Assembly (NCBI RefSeq): GCF_900112895.1
Contig: NZ_FONL01000002.1
Coordinates: 186,001 to 250,000 of the forward strand
Reading direction: 5' to 3'
From: Succiniclasticum ruminis DSM 9236
Lineage (GTDB): Bacteria > Bacillota > Negativicutes > Acidaminococcales > Acidaminococcaceae
Length of the DNA stretch: 64,000 bases
Shown: positions 1 through 7,649 of the stretch, piece after piece
Position numbering within the stretch: the stretch's first letter is position 1
Layout: the number at the start of each line of letters is the position of its first letter
The notes under the pieces: model-generated
The model's input: the letters and a program-made list of their open reading frames with translations, nothing else
Database searches by the model: none
Told to the model about the DNA's origin: nothing
Position numbers and translations under genes: made by a program

Positions 1-317
1 AAGACAGCGTGCCGCTTATGGACGAATATGCCGCCTTTGCCTTAGTCGAATCGCTTCGCCGGAACGAAAGCAAAACCGATTTCTTTGACAAGTCACTGCA
101 GATCATCCCGGCTCCCATTACCGACAAAGAAGCGGCTGACTATGATAAGCTGATTGGTGACTATAGCTTTGACGACTTTGCCTATACCATAAAGGTTTTC
201 AAAAACGGCATGCTGCTGCGCACCTTTATCGTAACCCATGACCTTAGCGCGGTGTACCGGTTTGAAAGCGACGGCAACGGCGTTATGATTTACAATATCG
301 ACGGATCAAAAGGATAA
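1..317 (+). CDS. C-terminal part of an exported-type protein, cut by the window edge
   Basis: The reading frame is already open at the window edge (codons from base 3), so the N-terminus is missing. No function is recognised. The last ~60 residues resemble the C-terminus of the next gene (405-1196): both have a short loop with K/N-G, a hydrophobic strand, then Y-R-x-x-x-D-G and a final I-Y-N-x-x-G motif. The two are therefore probably tandem paralogues of one exported family. The next gene starts 88 bases after the stop. Confidence 0.7.
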   Translation, partial: DSVPLMDEYAAFALVESLRRNESKTDFFDKSLQIIPAPITDKEAADYDKLIGDYSFDDFAYTIKVFKNGMLLRTFIVTHDLSAVYRFESDGNGVMIYNIDGSKG

Positions 318-404
318 TTATTTAGAAAAAGGAACAGAACCTCTGTCTATATGACCGGGTGCGGATTCTCATGTTCTGCAAAGACGACAGGAGGCGAAAT
401 CACA

Positions 405-1196
405 ATGAACAGAATTTGGAAATGGTTAGTATGCGCAAGCCTTTTTATGACAATGATTTTCAGCAGCGATCCGGTTAACGCGGAACCGAAAGCAATCGAT
501 GACTGGATGCCGGCAGAAGGACTGTATTTGCGCAAAACCGCCAGCGGCATCCCTAACGGGCGGATCGATGTCATTGTAATCAAAGATTTTTATATGAATC
601 CTTCTGTTCTTGTAGGCGTGGAAAGCAGAAACTATACAGGCAACAGTTATGAAGGTTCGGACATGGCCCCGCGGATTTACGTCGCCGGTACCATGGATGC
701 TTCCCGTGTTGTTCTGTCCTACGGTTATTCGGACAAACGGGATCCCATGCCTGATCCCAAAGTACTGCCACCCATGACATGTGTGGTGTACAATTCGGAT
801 GTGAAAAATAAATCCATCAACCTGACGCCCCAGATGTTTGATCAGACCCGGGCCATGCGCACGGATCCGGATCTGGCAGGCACGTATGTATGGCAAGGCA
901 ATTACGCTTCGCCTTCTGCCTTTATGGCCATGGCCTGGGTACGGCAGCAAAATCCGCAGGTCACCGGACTGGAACCGGGGCTGGATTACCGCTTCGAAGA
1001 TAATTTTGTAGGAGATGGCATGGAGAAAAATTATCCGGGTGTCGGTCCCATCAAACCTTCCTATGAACTGAAGGCCTATGACGGCAATAAACTGATTATG
1101 CTTTTCCTGGTCAGCAAGGATTTCAAACAGATTTACAGGATCAAGCCCGATGGTGATGCGCTGCTGATTTATAATGCCGAAGGCGGGGTAGGCTGA
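405..1196 (+). CDS. Exported protein of unknown function (263 aa)
   Basis: The ATG at 405 is chosen because GGAGG lies about 10 bases upstream and the protein then begins with a clean signal peptide: charged MNRIWKW, a hydrophobic core, and a V-N-A cleavage site near residue 27. An upstream in-frame ATG at 351 would bury that signal. The mature part is soluble, rich in Pro, Asp and aromatic residues, with no cysteine cluster or enzyme motif that I recognise. Its C-terminal ~60 residues match the partial protein before it. Only one base separates its stop from the next gene, so the two are surely cotranscribed. Confidence 0.7.
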   Translation: MNRIWKWLVCASLFMTMIFSSDPVNAEPKAIDDWMPAEGLYLRKTASGIPNGRIDVIVIKDFYMNPSVLVGVESRNYTGNSYEGSDMAPRIYVAGTMDASRVVLSYGYSDKRDPMPDPKVLPPMTCVVYNSDVKNKSINLTPQMFDQTRAMRTDPDLAGTYVWQGNYASPSAFMAMAWVRQQNPQVTGLEPGLDYRFEDNFVGDGMEKNYPGVGPIKPSYELKAYDGNKLIMLFLVSKDFKQIYRIKPDGDALLIYNAEGGVG

Positions 1197-1197
1197 T

Positions 1198-2142
1198 ATG
1201 AAAAAGAATCTGATCACAGTATTTTCATTTTTATTATTTATTTGCTGCTGCTTTTTGCCGTTCGGGTCATTTGCGGCTCCGGCCCCGGATGTATCTGTCA
1301 TACAGGACGGAATACGGTTTTCGGAATGTGTACGCCCCTATGACGGAGGTGTGCTGATTGCCAATTACGGTTCTAAACATAAAATTCCGGCCATCCATGA
1401 AATTAAAGGCTACATTCTGTACCGGAAAGACGGGCAGACGAAAACGCTGATTCCACCCGGCTTGCTGCAGTACCCGTCGGGTATGGCGGTCAAGGATGAT
1501 TACCTGTTTGTGTGCGACGGCGAACATCTTCGCGTTTACAATTTACAGCAGCCGGAAAAAGCGCCCCAGACGGTCACGTTTCCTAAACCCTATTGGCTGA
1601 AAGCGGCTGCTGTTGACGAAAATACACTGTATGTTTCTTCTAACAATATTGGGCAAATCTTTACTCTTGATATTTCCCATCCGGAAAAAATGGGCCGTGT
1701 GCAGCCGAAAAAGTGGCTGGAACTGCAGGGCGTGGAGTGTATGGCAGTGGGTAACGGTGTCATGTACATCACGGCCTCTCCTGAAAACGGCCCGGAAACT
1801 GAAGAAGCAGATATGGAAAACATAATTTACCGGGTCAGCGACCTGCGTCATCCGCAGGCGGAAAAATTTATCAGCAAAAAGGTATATTCCGGCAATCCGG
1901 CTGCCGATAAAAACGTCTCTGTTTATTATGAGGGCATAACACTTTCGGAAGATAATTACGCGCTGTATGTAGCAGACCACCGGGTAAAGACGGGAGCCAT
2001 CCTCGTTGTCGATATCGGGACAAAAGAACTGCGAACGATTTACGAAGCGGAAGGACTGGACCCTGCAGATATTACACTGACAGACAAGGCATTGTTTATT
2101 CCCGACATGAAGAATCATCGGGTACTCAAACTGGAATTGTAA
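1198..2142 (+). CDS. Exported beta-propeller-like protein (314 aa)
   Basis: The protein opens with a strong signal peptide (MKKN, long hydrophobic stretch, cleavage near S-F-A-A, residue ~26). The mature part contains several blocks of the type G-M-A-V-K-D-D-Y-L-F-V-C-D and D-E-N-T-L-Y-V-S-S-N, about 45 residues apart. That is the pattern of NHL/SMP-30-type beta-propellers, which bind ligands or act as extracytoplasmic lactonases. I cannot assign a substrate. It sits between an exported protein and a zinc-ribbon protein with tight spacing (13 bases to the next ATG), suggesting one operon from before base 1 to 3235. Confidence 0.65.
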   Translation: MKKNLITVFSFLLFICCCFLPFGSFAAPAPDVSVIQDGIRFSECVRPYDGGVLIANYGSKHKIPAIHEIKGYILYRKDGQTKTLIPPGLLQYPSGMAVKDDYLFVCDGEHLRVYNLQQPEKAPQTVTFPKPYWLKAAAVDENTLYVSSNNIGQIFTLDISHPEKMGRVQPKKWLELQGVECMAVGNGVMYITASPENGPETEEADMENIIYRVSDLRHPQAEKFISKKVYSGNPAADKNVSVYYEGITLSEDNYALYVADHRVKTGAILVVDIGTKELRTIYEAEGLDPADITLTDKALFIPDMKNHRVLKLEL

Positions 2143-2155
2143 GGAGGCGCTTCTT

Positions 2156-3235
2156 ATGGGATTTTTCGACAGTATATTCGGCAAAAAAAAAGAAGAAAAG
2201 AAGCCGGAAGAAAAACGGATCTGCCCCGTCTGCGGTAACAGTTTTACAGGCAGGGGCATGGATGTTCACGATGGCATCATCTGCATGGACTGCTGGGAAC
2301 TGGTGTTGGATGACTTTGAGATGGGCAGAATGGACGAAGATAAGGATTTTTATATTGATCCCATCAAAGCTGCCGTACTTGCCAAAAAGGGTGAAATAGC
2401 CGCCGATAAAGCAGCCAAAGCGGAAAAACCGAAAGTCTGTCCCATCTGCGGCGGAAAGATGCCGAAGCTGCTGACGGTGGAAGTGAAAGACGGGTACATC
2501 TGCGATGAATGCTTCCATACGTTTAATGAGCTGGAAGAAAACGGTGAAACCGATAAAGCGCTGGAAGATACAACCCTGAAAGAACTGTCCGCCCTGATTG
2601 CCCGGGCTGATAAACAGAAGGCTGCAAAGGAACAGCGGAAGGAGCAGGATGCCTGTCCCGTCTGCGGGGCTGACGTGTCCGAGAAATCCACCGGTTCCCT
2701 GTGGGGCGATATCAAACGGTCGGTTAAGGATGAAATTCCTAAATTCGTTGTGCTGAAGGACAACCAGAAAATCTGTACCGAATGCGCGGACAAAGTGCGC
2801 TTGCTGTATCCGGTCCAGTATTCGAGAAAATATGTCGGCGACGGCGAATACGAAGATGTTTACAATGACACACTGAATACAATTACACTGGCGGAATACA
2901 AACAGGCCTTAGCAGACGTTAAAACAAAACGGAAAGAATTGGAAGAGCAGTACGGAAGCTGCGAGGCCGTTTTATCTGTAAGCAGTACGCATGAAAGTAA
3001 ACGAAATGGCAAAACAGAATACCAGATCAGTGGAATGATACTGTACGGCAAAGCGTCCAAAGGCGATATGATCCAGGTGGCACAGAATGGTTCCGGTAAT
3101 TTAATGCGTATAAAGTGGTTGCAGCAACCTAACGGCGAAGCTGCTGACAGCGTCGGGGAAGGATATTATGCCATCGTGACTGTCGCGGAAAACACTTCCT
3201 GTATTCATCCGGGCGATACCCTGATCATTGTGTAA
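2156..3235 (+). CDS. Cytoplasmic zinc-ribbon protein, DUF4428-like (359 aa)
   Basis: AAGGAGG precedes the ATG. After a lysine-rich start (MGFFDSIFGKKK) come three treble-clef or ribbon units, each with C-P-x-C-G and a distal C-x-x-C: about residues 23-45, 95-120 and 163-205. This is the DUF4428 style of repeat. Residues ~260-359 form a beta-rich domain ending in H-P-G-D-T-L-I-I-V, the shape of an OB- or EF-Tu-domain-2-like barrel. No catalytic motif is visible; a protein- or nucleic-acid-binding adaptor is likely, but this is inference. A degraded copy of the C-terminal domain follows directly (3237-3365). Confidence 0.65.
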   Translation: MGFFDSIFGKKKEEKKPEEKRICPVCGNSFTGRGMDVHDGIICMDCWELVLDDFEMGRMDEDKDFYIDPIKAAVLAKKGEIAADKAAKAEKPKVCPICGGKMPKLLTVEVKDGYICDECFHTFNELEENGETDKALEDTTLKELSALIARADKQKAAKEQRKEQDACPVCGADVSEKSTGSLWGDIKRSVKDEIPKFVVLKDNQKICTECADKVRLLYPVQYSRKYVGDGEYEDVYNDTLNTITLAEYKQALADVKTKRKELEEQYGSCEAVLSVSSTHESKRNGKTEYQISGMILYGKASKGDMIQVAQNGSGNLMRIKWLQQPNGEAADSVGEGYYAIVTVAENTSCIHPGDTLIIV

Positions 3236-3236
3236 G

Positions 3237-3365
3237 AAAAAACACAATCGCAGCTCTATTTTTGTCTGGCAGTATGAGGGCACGGCGCAGGAAGGATATC
3301 CTTTCCAGTTCGCGTTCACCAACAAGAATCTGCCTGTAGAGCCCGGGGATTTGATTGTGAAGTAA
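3237..3365 (+). pseudogene. Remnant of a second copy of the beta-barrel C-terminal domain
   Basis: Starting just after the stop of the zinc-ribbon gene, one frame stays open for 42 codons to a TAA at 3363-3365 with no start codon or ribosome site. Its end (E-G-Y-P-F-Q-F, then V-E-P-G-D-L-I-V-K) parallels the end of the preceding protein (E-G-Y-Y-A-I-V, then I-H-P-G-D-T-L-I-I-V). I read it as what remains of a tandem duplicate or of a longer ancestral protein. Confidence 0.5.
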
Positions 3366-3486
3366 GGTGAGTCCATGTATCCGTGTATGCATGCACCCAT
3401 GCACGGGATTATAATCTTTGCCTGAACAGATAACAGGTTAGCTGCAATTATTGCTAATATAAACATTTATGTAAGGAGGCCTGTTT

Positions 3487-4116
3487 ATGATGAAAAAGAA
3501 ACTGTTAGCATTAACGTTAGCTGCTTTTGTAGCCTGCGGCGCAGCCGGTTGCGGCGGTGAGGAAAAGAAACCGACGCCGAAACCGGAAAACAAGCAGACC
3601 ACAAATGTCAAAAAAGACGAGAAACAAAAGGCGCCGGAGAAAAAAGTAGATCCGGCAGTAAAACACGCACAGGAAGTAATGAAACTCCCGCATGTTGCCA
3701 AGTATGACCAGATTTCAAAAGACGCTTTTCCACACCTGACATGGGGCAATACCGGTTACAGTTACAAAGACTATCCGGGCAAGGGTAAAGAAGGTAAAGG
3801 CGCCCTGCTTGCCTACGGCGAAGTATTAGCCGGTTTCCACCGGTTCCTGCCCAGCGATAAAAGACCAGCTTTTAAAAATAAGTTTGGACAGGATGTGAAA
3901 GGCGATGAACGGTTTGATATTGATGTGCTGGTTGGGGGCTGCAAGGGCAACTGCGTCATTGAAGCTACCAGTACACATACAAAACGACTGGATCCTGCGT
4001 CCTACGATAAACCTGTCGTAGAAAAAAAAGTCCTTGTTCCCTTTGACAAAACCTATGTGCGTCACGATGAAAACGGCAAGAAGTGGGTTACCCACGAGAA
4101 ATGCGGAACGAAATAA
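3487..4116 (+). CDS. Lipoprotein of unknown function (209 aa)
   Basis: AAGGAGG lies 8 bases before the ATG. The N-terminus MMKKK plus a hydrophobic run ends in the lipobox A-A-G-C at Cys22, followed by G-G and a Lys/Pro/Glu-rich linker to about residue 60. This is the normal layout of a surface lipoprotein. The globular part (residues ~65-209) contains two cysteines in G-G-C-K-G-N-C (about 158-163) and a late Cys near the C-terminus. No family is recognised. It stands alone between a 120-base gap and the next exported gene. Confidence 0.65.
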   Translation: MMKKKLLALTLAAFVACGAAGCGGEEKKPTPKPENKQTTNVKKDEKQKAPEKKVDPAVKHAQEVMKLPHVAKYDQISKDAFPHLTWGNTGYSYKDYPGKGKEGKGALLAYGEVLAGFHRFLPSDKRPAFKNKFGQDVKGDERFDIDVLVGGCKGNCVIEATSTHTKRLDPASYDKPVVEKKVLVPFDKTYVRHDENGKKWVTHEKCGTK

Positions 4117-4121
4117 TAAAT

Positions 4122-4137
4122 ACGGTCCACGGACCGT
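4122..4137. repeat. Perfect short palindrome between two exported-protein genes
   Basis: ACGGTCC and GGACCGT face each other across two bases. There is no T-run on either side, so this is a poor terminator; it could be a protein-binding site or a weak RNA hairpin. Confidence 0.35.
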
Positions 4138-4188
4138 GTAATGATTGACCGCTCTTACCACTTACACGTCGGGGAGGTGATTCGTATT

Positions 4189-4689
4189 TTGAAACGAATC
4201 GTTTTACTAGTACTCACCATGCTTTCCATCTTGTTTTCCGCCACCTGTTTTGCCCATACGATGCCCGAATCGGAAATGTTCCTGCGGGGTATCGGACCCA
4301 AAACAACACTGGCTCAGGTCAAAACCGTCTACGGTGAGCCTGCCGGCAAAGACGAGTTTAAGGGCGAAGGGGTACGCGTTGTAACCTACGTTTACAGTCC
4401 TTTGTTCAAAGTATTCGGCAGAACCTATGCGGAAGATACTTCACCGGATGAGAAGTTAACAGTTGTTGGCTACATGGTAAAAGATAAAAATATAACCACG
4501 CCGTCCGGTTTTTCGGTGGGAATGCCGTATCAGGCAGTAGTGAAAAAGTTCGGACCCGGAGAAAAATTTAAAGACTATAACGGAAGAATCGGCTATATTT
4601 ACAGCTTTAACAACGTTGTGAAGACGTTAACGTTTTATGTAGACAACAATAATATTATTTCTGAAATCAATCTGGGCACGGATTTTTGA
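4189..4689 (+). CDS. Exported protein with two SmpA-like repeats (166 aa)
   Basis: I place the start at TTG 4189, because GGGGAGG lies 11 bases upstream and the product then begins with a signal peptide (L-K-R-I-V-L-L-V, cleavage after C-F-A). The mature protein has two similar halves. Each opens with a G-x-x-x-x-x-x-V-x-x-x-Y/F-G-x-P/G signature (residues ~36-52 and ~103-119), continues through strands with aromatic residues, and ends in a strand. This resembles the SmpA/BLIP-type fold used in envelope proteins. The family call is inference from pattern only. A strong terminator follows. Confidence 0.55.
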   Translation: MKRIVLLVLTMLSILFSATCFAHTMPESEMFLRGIGPKTTLAQVKTVYGEPAGKDEFKGEGVRVVTYVYSPLFKVFGRTYAEDTSPDEKLTVVGYMVKDKNITTPSGFSVGMPYQAVVKKFGPGEKFKDYNGRIGYIYSFNNVVKTLTFYVDNNNIISEINLGTDF

Positions 4690-4705
4690 TTACTAACATG
4701 TTTTT

Positions 4706-4736
4706 CCGGACAGCGCATACTGTCCGGTTTTTGTTT
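4706..4736 (+). terminator. Rho-independent terminator
   Basis: CCGGACAG, a six-base loop, CTGTCCGG, then TTTTTGTTTT. It closes the exported-protein operon. Confidence 0.85.
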
Positions 4737-4792
4737 TAGCAAGAGTTATGTTATAATTTTTAATAATACTCTGATAAGGCAAAGGTGAATTC

Positions 4793-5854
4793 ATGTACCC
4801 GTGTGTAGAATGTAACAGGAAAAAATTATTGCAGAATATAGAAACCGTGACCCGCATGTTGCATGAGGATCATAAAATCATGTGCGCCGTCATCAAAGGC
4901 TTCTGTGCAGACGACGGTGTCATGGAAATTCTGGAAGACAGTTCCTGCGACTGGCTGGCTTCTTCCCGCATTGAGGATCTGGCAAAACTGAAAACGAAAA
5001 AGACAAGGCTTTTGATCCGTCTCTCCCAGACCTGCGAGATAAAAGAAGTTGTTGCTTCGTCGGAAGCTAGTTTTGAATCGGAGTGCAACACGATTTTTCT
5101 TTTGCAGGAAGAAGCAAAGAGACAGAATATAACGCACGGTGTTATACTGGCCATCGATATGGGGGATTTGCGGGAAGGTATCTTTTATAAATATCTTAAC
5201 GAGGTTGAGGAAGCCGCCGCAATGGTTATCCAGTCCCCAAATCTGGAACTGCTTGGCGTGGGCACGAATCTGGGCTGCTTCGGCGGTGTGATTACAGATG
5301 CGGCCAACATGCAGGGACTTATAGAGGTGGCAACTCATATCGAACAGAAATTTTCTGTCACGCTGCCTTATATTTCCGGCATGAGCACGGCGGCCATGGA
5401 AATGATTGAAAACAAAACCATGCCCCCGCGGGTGAACCACGGACGTTTCGGTGAAGCCTGGCTGTTAGGCTTTGATTCGGTGGACAACCGGAGGCTGGCG
5501 TATCTCCACGATGACGTGTTCCTGTTTAAAGCGCAGATCATTGAAATCAAGGACAAGCCCTCACAGCCAGTCGGAACCATTGGCGGAAACGCTTTCGGGC
5601 AACATGTGGAATTTAAAAACGAAGGAATGATGAAGCGGGCCTTACTTGCCTTCGGCACACAGGACGTAGCGTATGAATATCTTATTCCGCTGGATGAAAA
5701 TATCGAAATCATCGGCGCCAGCAGCGATCACACGATTATCAACCTGCACGGTTCGGAAAATTATCAAGTGGGGGATGTAGTGACGTTTAAATTAAAGTAT
5801 CATGCTTTGCTTCATCTTTACACAAGCAGGTATGTAAAGAAATATGTTGTATAA
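4793..5854 (+). CDS. PLP-dependent alanine/ornithine racemase-family enzyme (353 aa)
   Basis: This is a fold-type III PLP enzyme with an N-terminal TIM barrel and C-terminal beta domain, of the alanine/ornithine racemase family. The likely PLP lysine lies in C-A-V-I-K-G-F-C (Lys34), where ornithine racemases carry K-V/G-F-C. The family signature I-D-M-G-D-L-R-E-G is intact near residue 125, followed by G-T-N-L-G-C-F-G-G and H-G-R-F-G-E-A. Length is normal for the group. The substrate cannot be fixed from sequence; ornithine or another basic or neutral amino acid are options. It is a single-gene unit between two terminators. Confidence 0.8.
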   Translation: MYPCVECNRKKLLQNIETVTRMLHEDHKIMCAVIKGFCADDGVMEILEDSSCDWLASSRIEDLAKLKTKKTRLLIRLSQTCEIKEVVASSEASFESECNTIFLLQEEAKRQNITHGVILAIDMGDLREGIFYKYLNEVEEAAAMVIQSPNLELLGVGTNLGCFGGVITDAANMQGLIEVATHIEQKFSVTLPYISGMSTAAMEMIENKTMPPRVNHGRFGEAWLLGFDSVDNRRLAYLHDDVFLFKAQIIEIKDKPSQPVGTIGGNAFGQHVEFKNEGMMKRALLAFGTQDVAYEYLIPLDENIEIIGASSDHTIINLHGSENYQVGDVVTFKLKYHALLHLYTSRYVKKYVV

Positions 5855-5868
5855 GCAAACGATTCCAT

Positions 5869-5908
5869 CGCAAAGGGTCTGATTGATTCGTTCCCTTTGC
5901 GTTTTTTA
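5869..5908 (+). terminator. Rho-independent terminator
   Basis: CGCAAAGGG, a 15-base loop, CCCTTTGCG, then TTTTTTATTTT. Confidence 0.85.
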
Positions 5909-6015
5909 TTTTATAAAACCTAAATGTTTATCAGTAGAAGAACGACGTGATTTGTGGTATGATAATTGTGGAATAATATGAATAAAAGTTTCTATTTATT
6001 AACGGAAAAACACTT

Positions 6016-6681
6016 ATGATCAAAGGAATTATTTTTGATTTTGACGGCACACTGGCCAATACACTGCCGGTGATTTTTGCCTGTTACGATTACAGCACGG
6101 AAAAGGTATTGGGAAAGAAAGCTGACCGTGCCCCGTTTATTGAAACATTCGGACTGCCCTTGAAGATTTGTCTGACTAAAGTATTCGGTGAAGAAACGGG
6201 GAGCAGGATCTGCGACGAGTACCGGGCGTACCAGGAACTTCATCATGACGAACTGATTCAGTCCTTCCCCAAAGTTAAAGAAACGCTGGAACAACTGCAG
6301 CAAATGCAAATCCCCATGGCTGTTGTTACCAGCAAAACCACCGCTACCTGTCTGCGGGGGGCCCGCTGCCTTGGCATTGACAACTATTTTGTCACGGTAA
6401 TCGGTTCGGATATCGTAAAACACCCCAAGCCGGATGCCGAGCCGACCCGGATGGCGCTGGAAAGATTAGGGATGCGGCCGGAGGAAACTCTTTGCGTCGG
6501 CGACGCGCCCTTCGACATCATGAGTGGAAAAGCCGCAGGATGTCTAACGGCCGCTGTAAAATACACCCAGGTTGATGCAGAACGATTCAAATCCCCGGCA
6601 ACGCCGGATTACTGGTTAACGGATTTGGAAGACCTGATTCTTTTGGTTGGAGAAGGCACGCGCCGGTATCAGCATTATTAA
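6016..6681 (+). CDS. HAD-superfamily phosphatase, Gph/PpaX-like (221 aa)
   Basis: All four HAD motifs are visible: D-F-D-G-T at residues 9-13 (nucleophile Asp9, acid/base Asp11), V-V-T-S-K (Ser/Thr motif II), H-P-K-P with the motif III Lys, and V-G-D-A-P-F-D (motif IV). A helical C1 cap follows motif I. This is the phosphoglycolate phosphatase or pyrophosphatase PpaX type, and the true substrate is unknown. The ribosome site is weak (A-rich). The next gene lies 32 bases on, so the phosphatase may lead the nucleoside salvage cluster. Confidence 0.8.
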   Translation: MIKGIIFDFDGTLANTLPVIFACYDYSTEKVLGKKADRAPFIETFGLPLKICLTKVFGEETGSRICDEYRAYQELHHDELIQSFPKVKETLEQLQQMQIPMAVVTSKTTATCLRGARCLGIDNYFVTVIGSDIVKHPKPDAEPTRMALERLGMRPEETLCVGDAPFDIMSGKAAGCLTAAVKYTQVDAERFKSPATPDYWLTDLEDLILLVGEGTRRYQHY

Positions 6682-6713
6682 TAATTATAACAGCAGAGAA
6701 AGGTGGTAACAGC

Positions 6714-7526
6714 ATGCGTAAAATCGGTATTGTCGGCGGAACCGGTATCGAAAATCCCGATACCCTGAAAGGCTTTGAAACAAAAATTATTGAAACGCCT
6801 TACGGCAAAGCACTGTGCAACATCGGCGAGATGAGCGGCAACCTTGTGGCGTTCCTGTCCCGGCATGGGGTGGATCATTCCGTGGCGCCCCACATGATTA
6901 ACTACCGCGCCAACATCTGGGCGCTGAAGAGTCTGGGCATCACGGAGGTGTTTGCCACTTCTGCCACCGGCTCCCTGAACCCTGACATGAAAGCGGGGCA
7001 CTTTGTAGTCTGCGACCAGCTGATGGACTTCACCAAGAACCGCATCAGCACCTTTTACGATAATCCGATCCGCGGCGTGGCCCATGCGGATTTCACCAAC
7101 CCGTACTGCGAAACCCTGCGGCAGAAGGCCATTGCGATTTTAAAGAAGACGGACATCACTTTCCATGAAAAAGGCTGTTATGTCTGCACCGACGGTCCCC
7201 GTTTTGAAACCGCTGCCGAAGTGCGCGCCTACGCCATGCTGGGCGGCGACGTCATCGGCATGACCAATGCGCAGGAAGCGGCGCTGGCCCGGGAAGCGGA
7301 ACTCTGCTACACCAACGTGGCCATCGTCACCAACATGGGCGCCGGCATTTCGCCTACGCCGCTCTCACACAAGGAAGTGGTGGAAGCCATGGCCCAGAGC
7401 ATCAAGAACATGGAGAAACTGATTTTAGGTTTCATCGGCTACAACAAAAAAGTAAAAGATATCTGCTTGTGCAAACATTGCATGAAAGATTTCGGCGGAT
7501 TCAAATTGTATCCGGAGAAAGAATAG
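6714..7526 (+). CDS. mtnP: Methylthio-nucleoside phosphorylase, probably methylthioinosine-type
   Basis: This 270-residue member of the PNP/MTAP trimer family cleaves a 5'-methylthio-nucleoside with phosphate to give methylthioribose-1-phosphate and a base. Family motifs are G-G-T-G-I (8-12), S-R-H-G (49-52), N-Y-R-A-N-I-W-A-L (63-71), T-D-G-P-R-F-E-T (159-166) and G-M-T-N-A-Q-E-A (182-189). In human MTAP the adenine is read by Asp220 and Asp222 in T-D-Y-D. Here the matching stretch is T206-N207-M208-G209, and Asn is the residue used by 6-oxopurine phosphorylases. I infer a preference for methylthioinosine, consistent with the MTA/SAH deaminase in the same cluster. The tail carries C251, C253 and C256. 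AAAGGTGG precedes the ATG. Confidence 0.8.
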   Translation: MRKIGIVGGTGIENPDTLKGFETKIIETPYGKALCNIGEMSGNLVAFLSRHGVDHSVAPHMINYRANIWALKSLGITEVFATSATGSLNPDMKAGHFVVCDQLMDFTKNRISTFYDNPIRGVAHADFTNPYCETLRQKAIAILKKTDITFHEKGCYVCTDGPRFETAAEVRAYAMLGGDVIGMTNAQEAALAREAELCYTNVAIVTNMGAGISPTPLSHKEVVEAMAQSIKNMEKLILGFIGYNKKVKDICLCKHCMKDFGGFKLYPEKE

Positions 7527-7649
7527 CGTTTTAAAATTGTTTTGCAGGTCCAGCGAAACAGTTTTTAAAAACAATAAAGAATAAAATTTTTTTAAATGTT
7601 GCACACAAAAGGGGAAAATGCTGTACGAAGAGCAAGGATGGGAATTGTT

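Noticed and set aside
4122-4137. Palindrome considered as a terminator
   Set aside because: No T-run follows and the loop is only two bases, so I list it only as a repeat.
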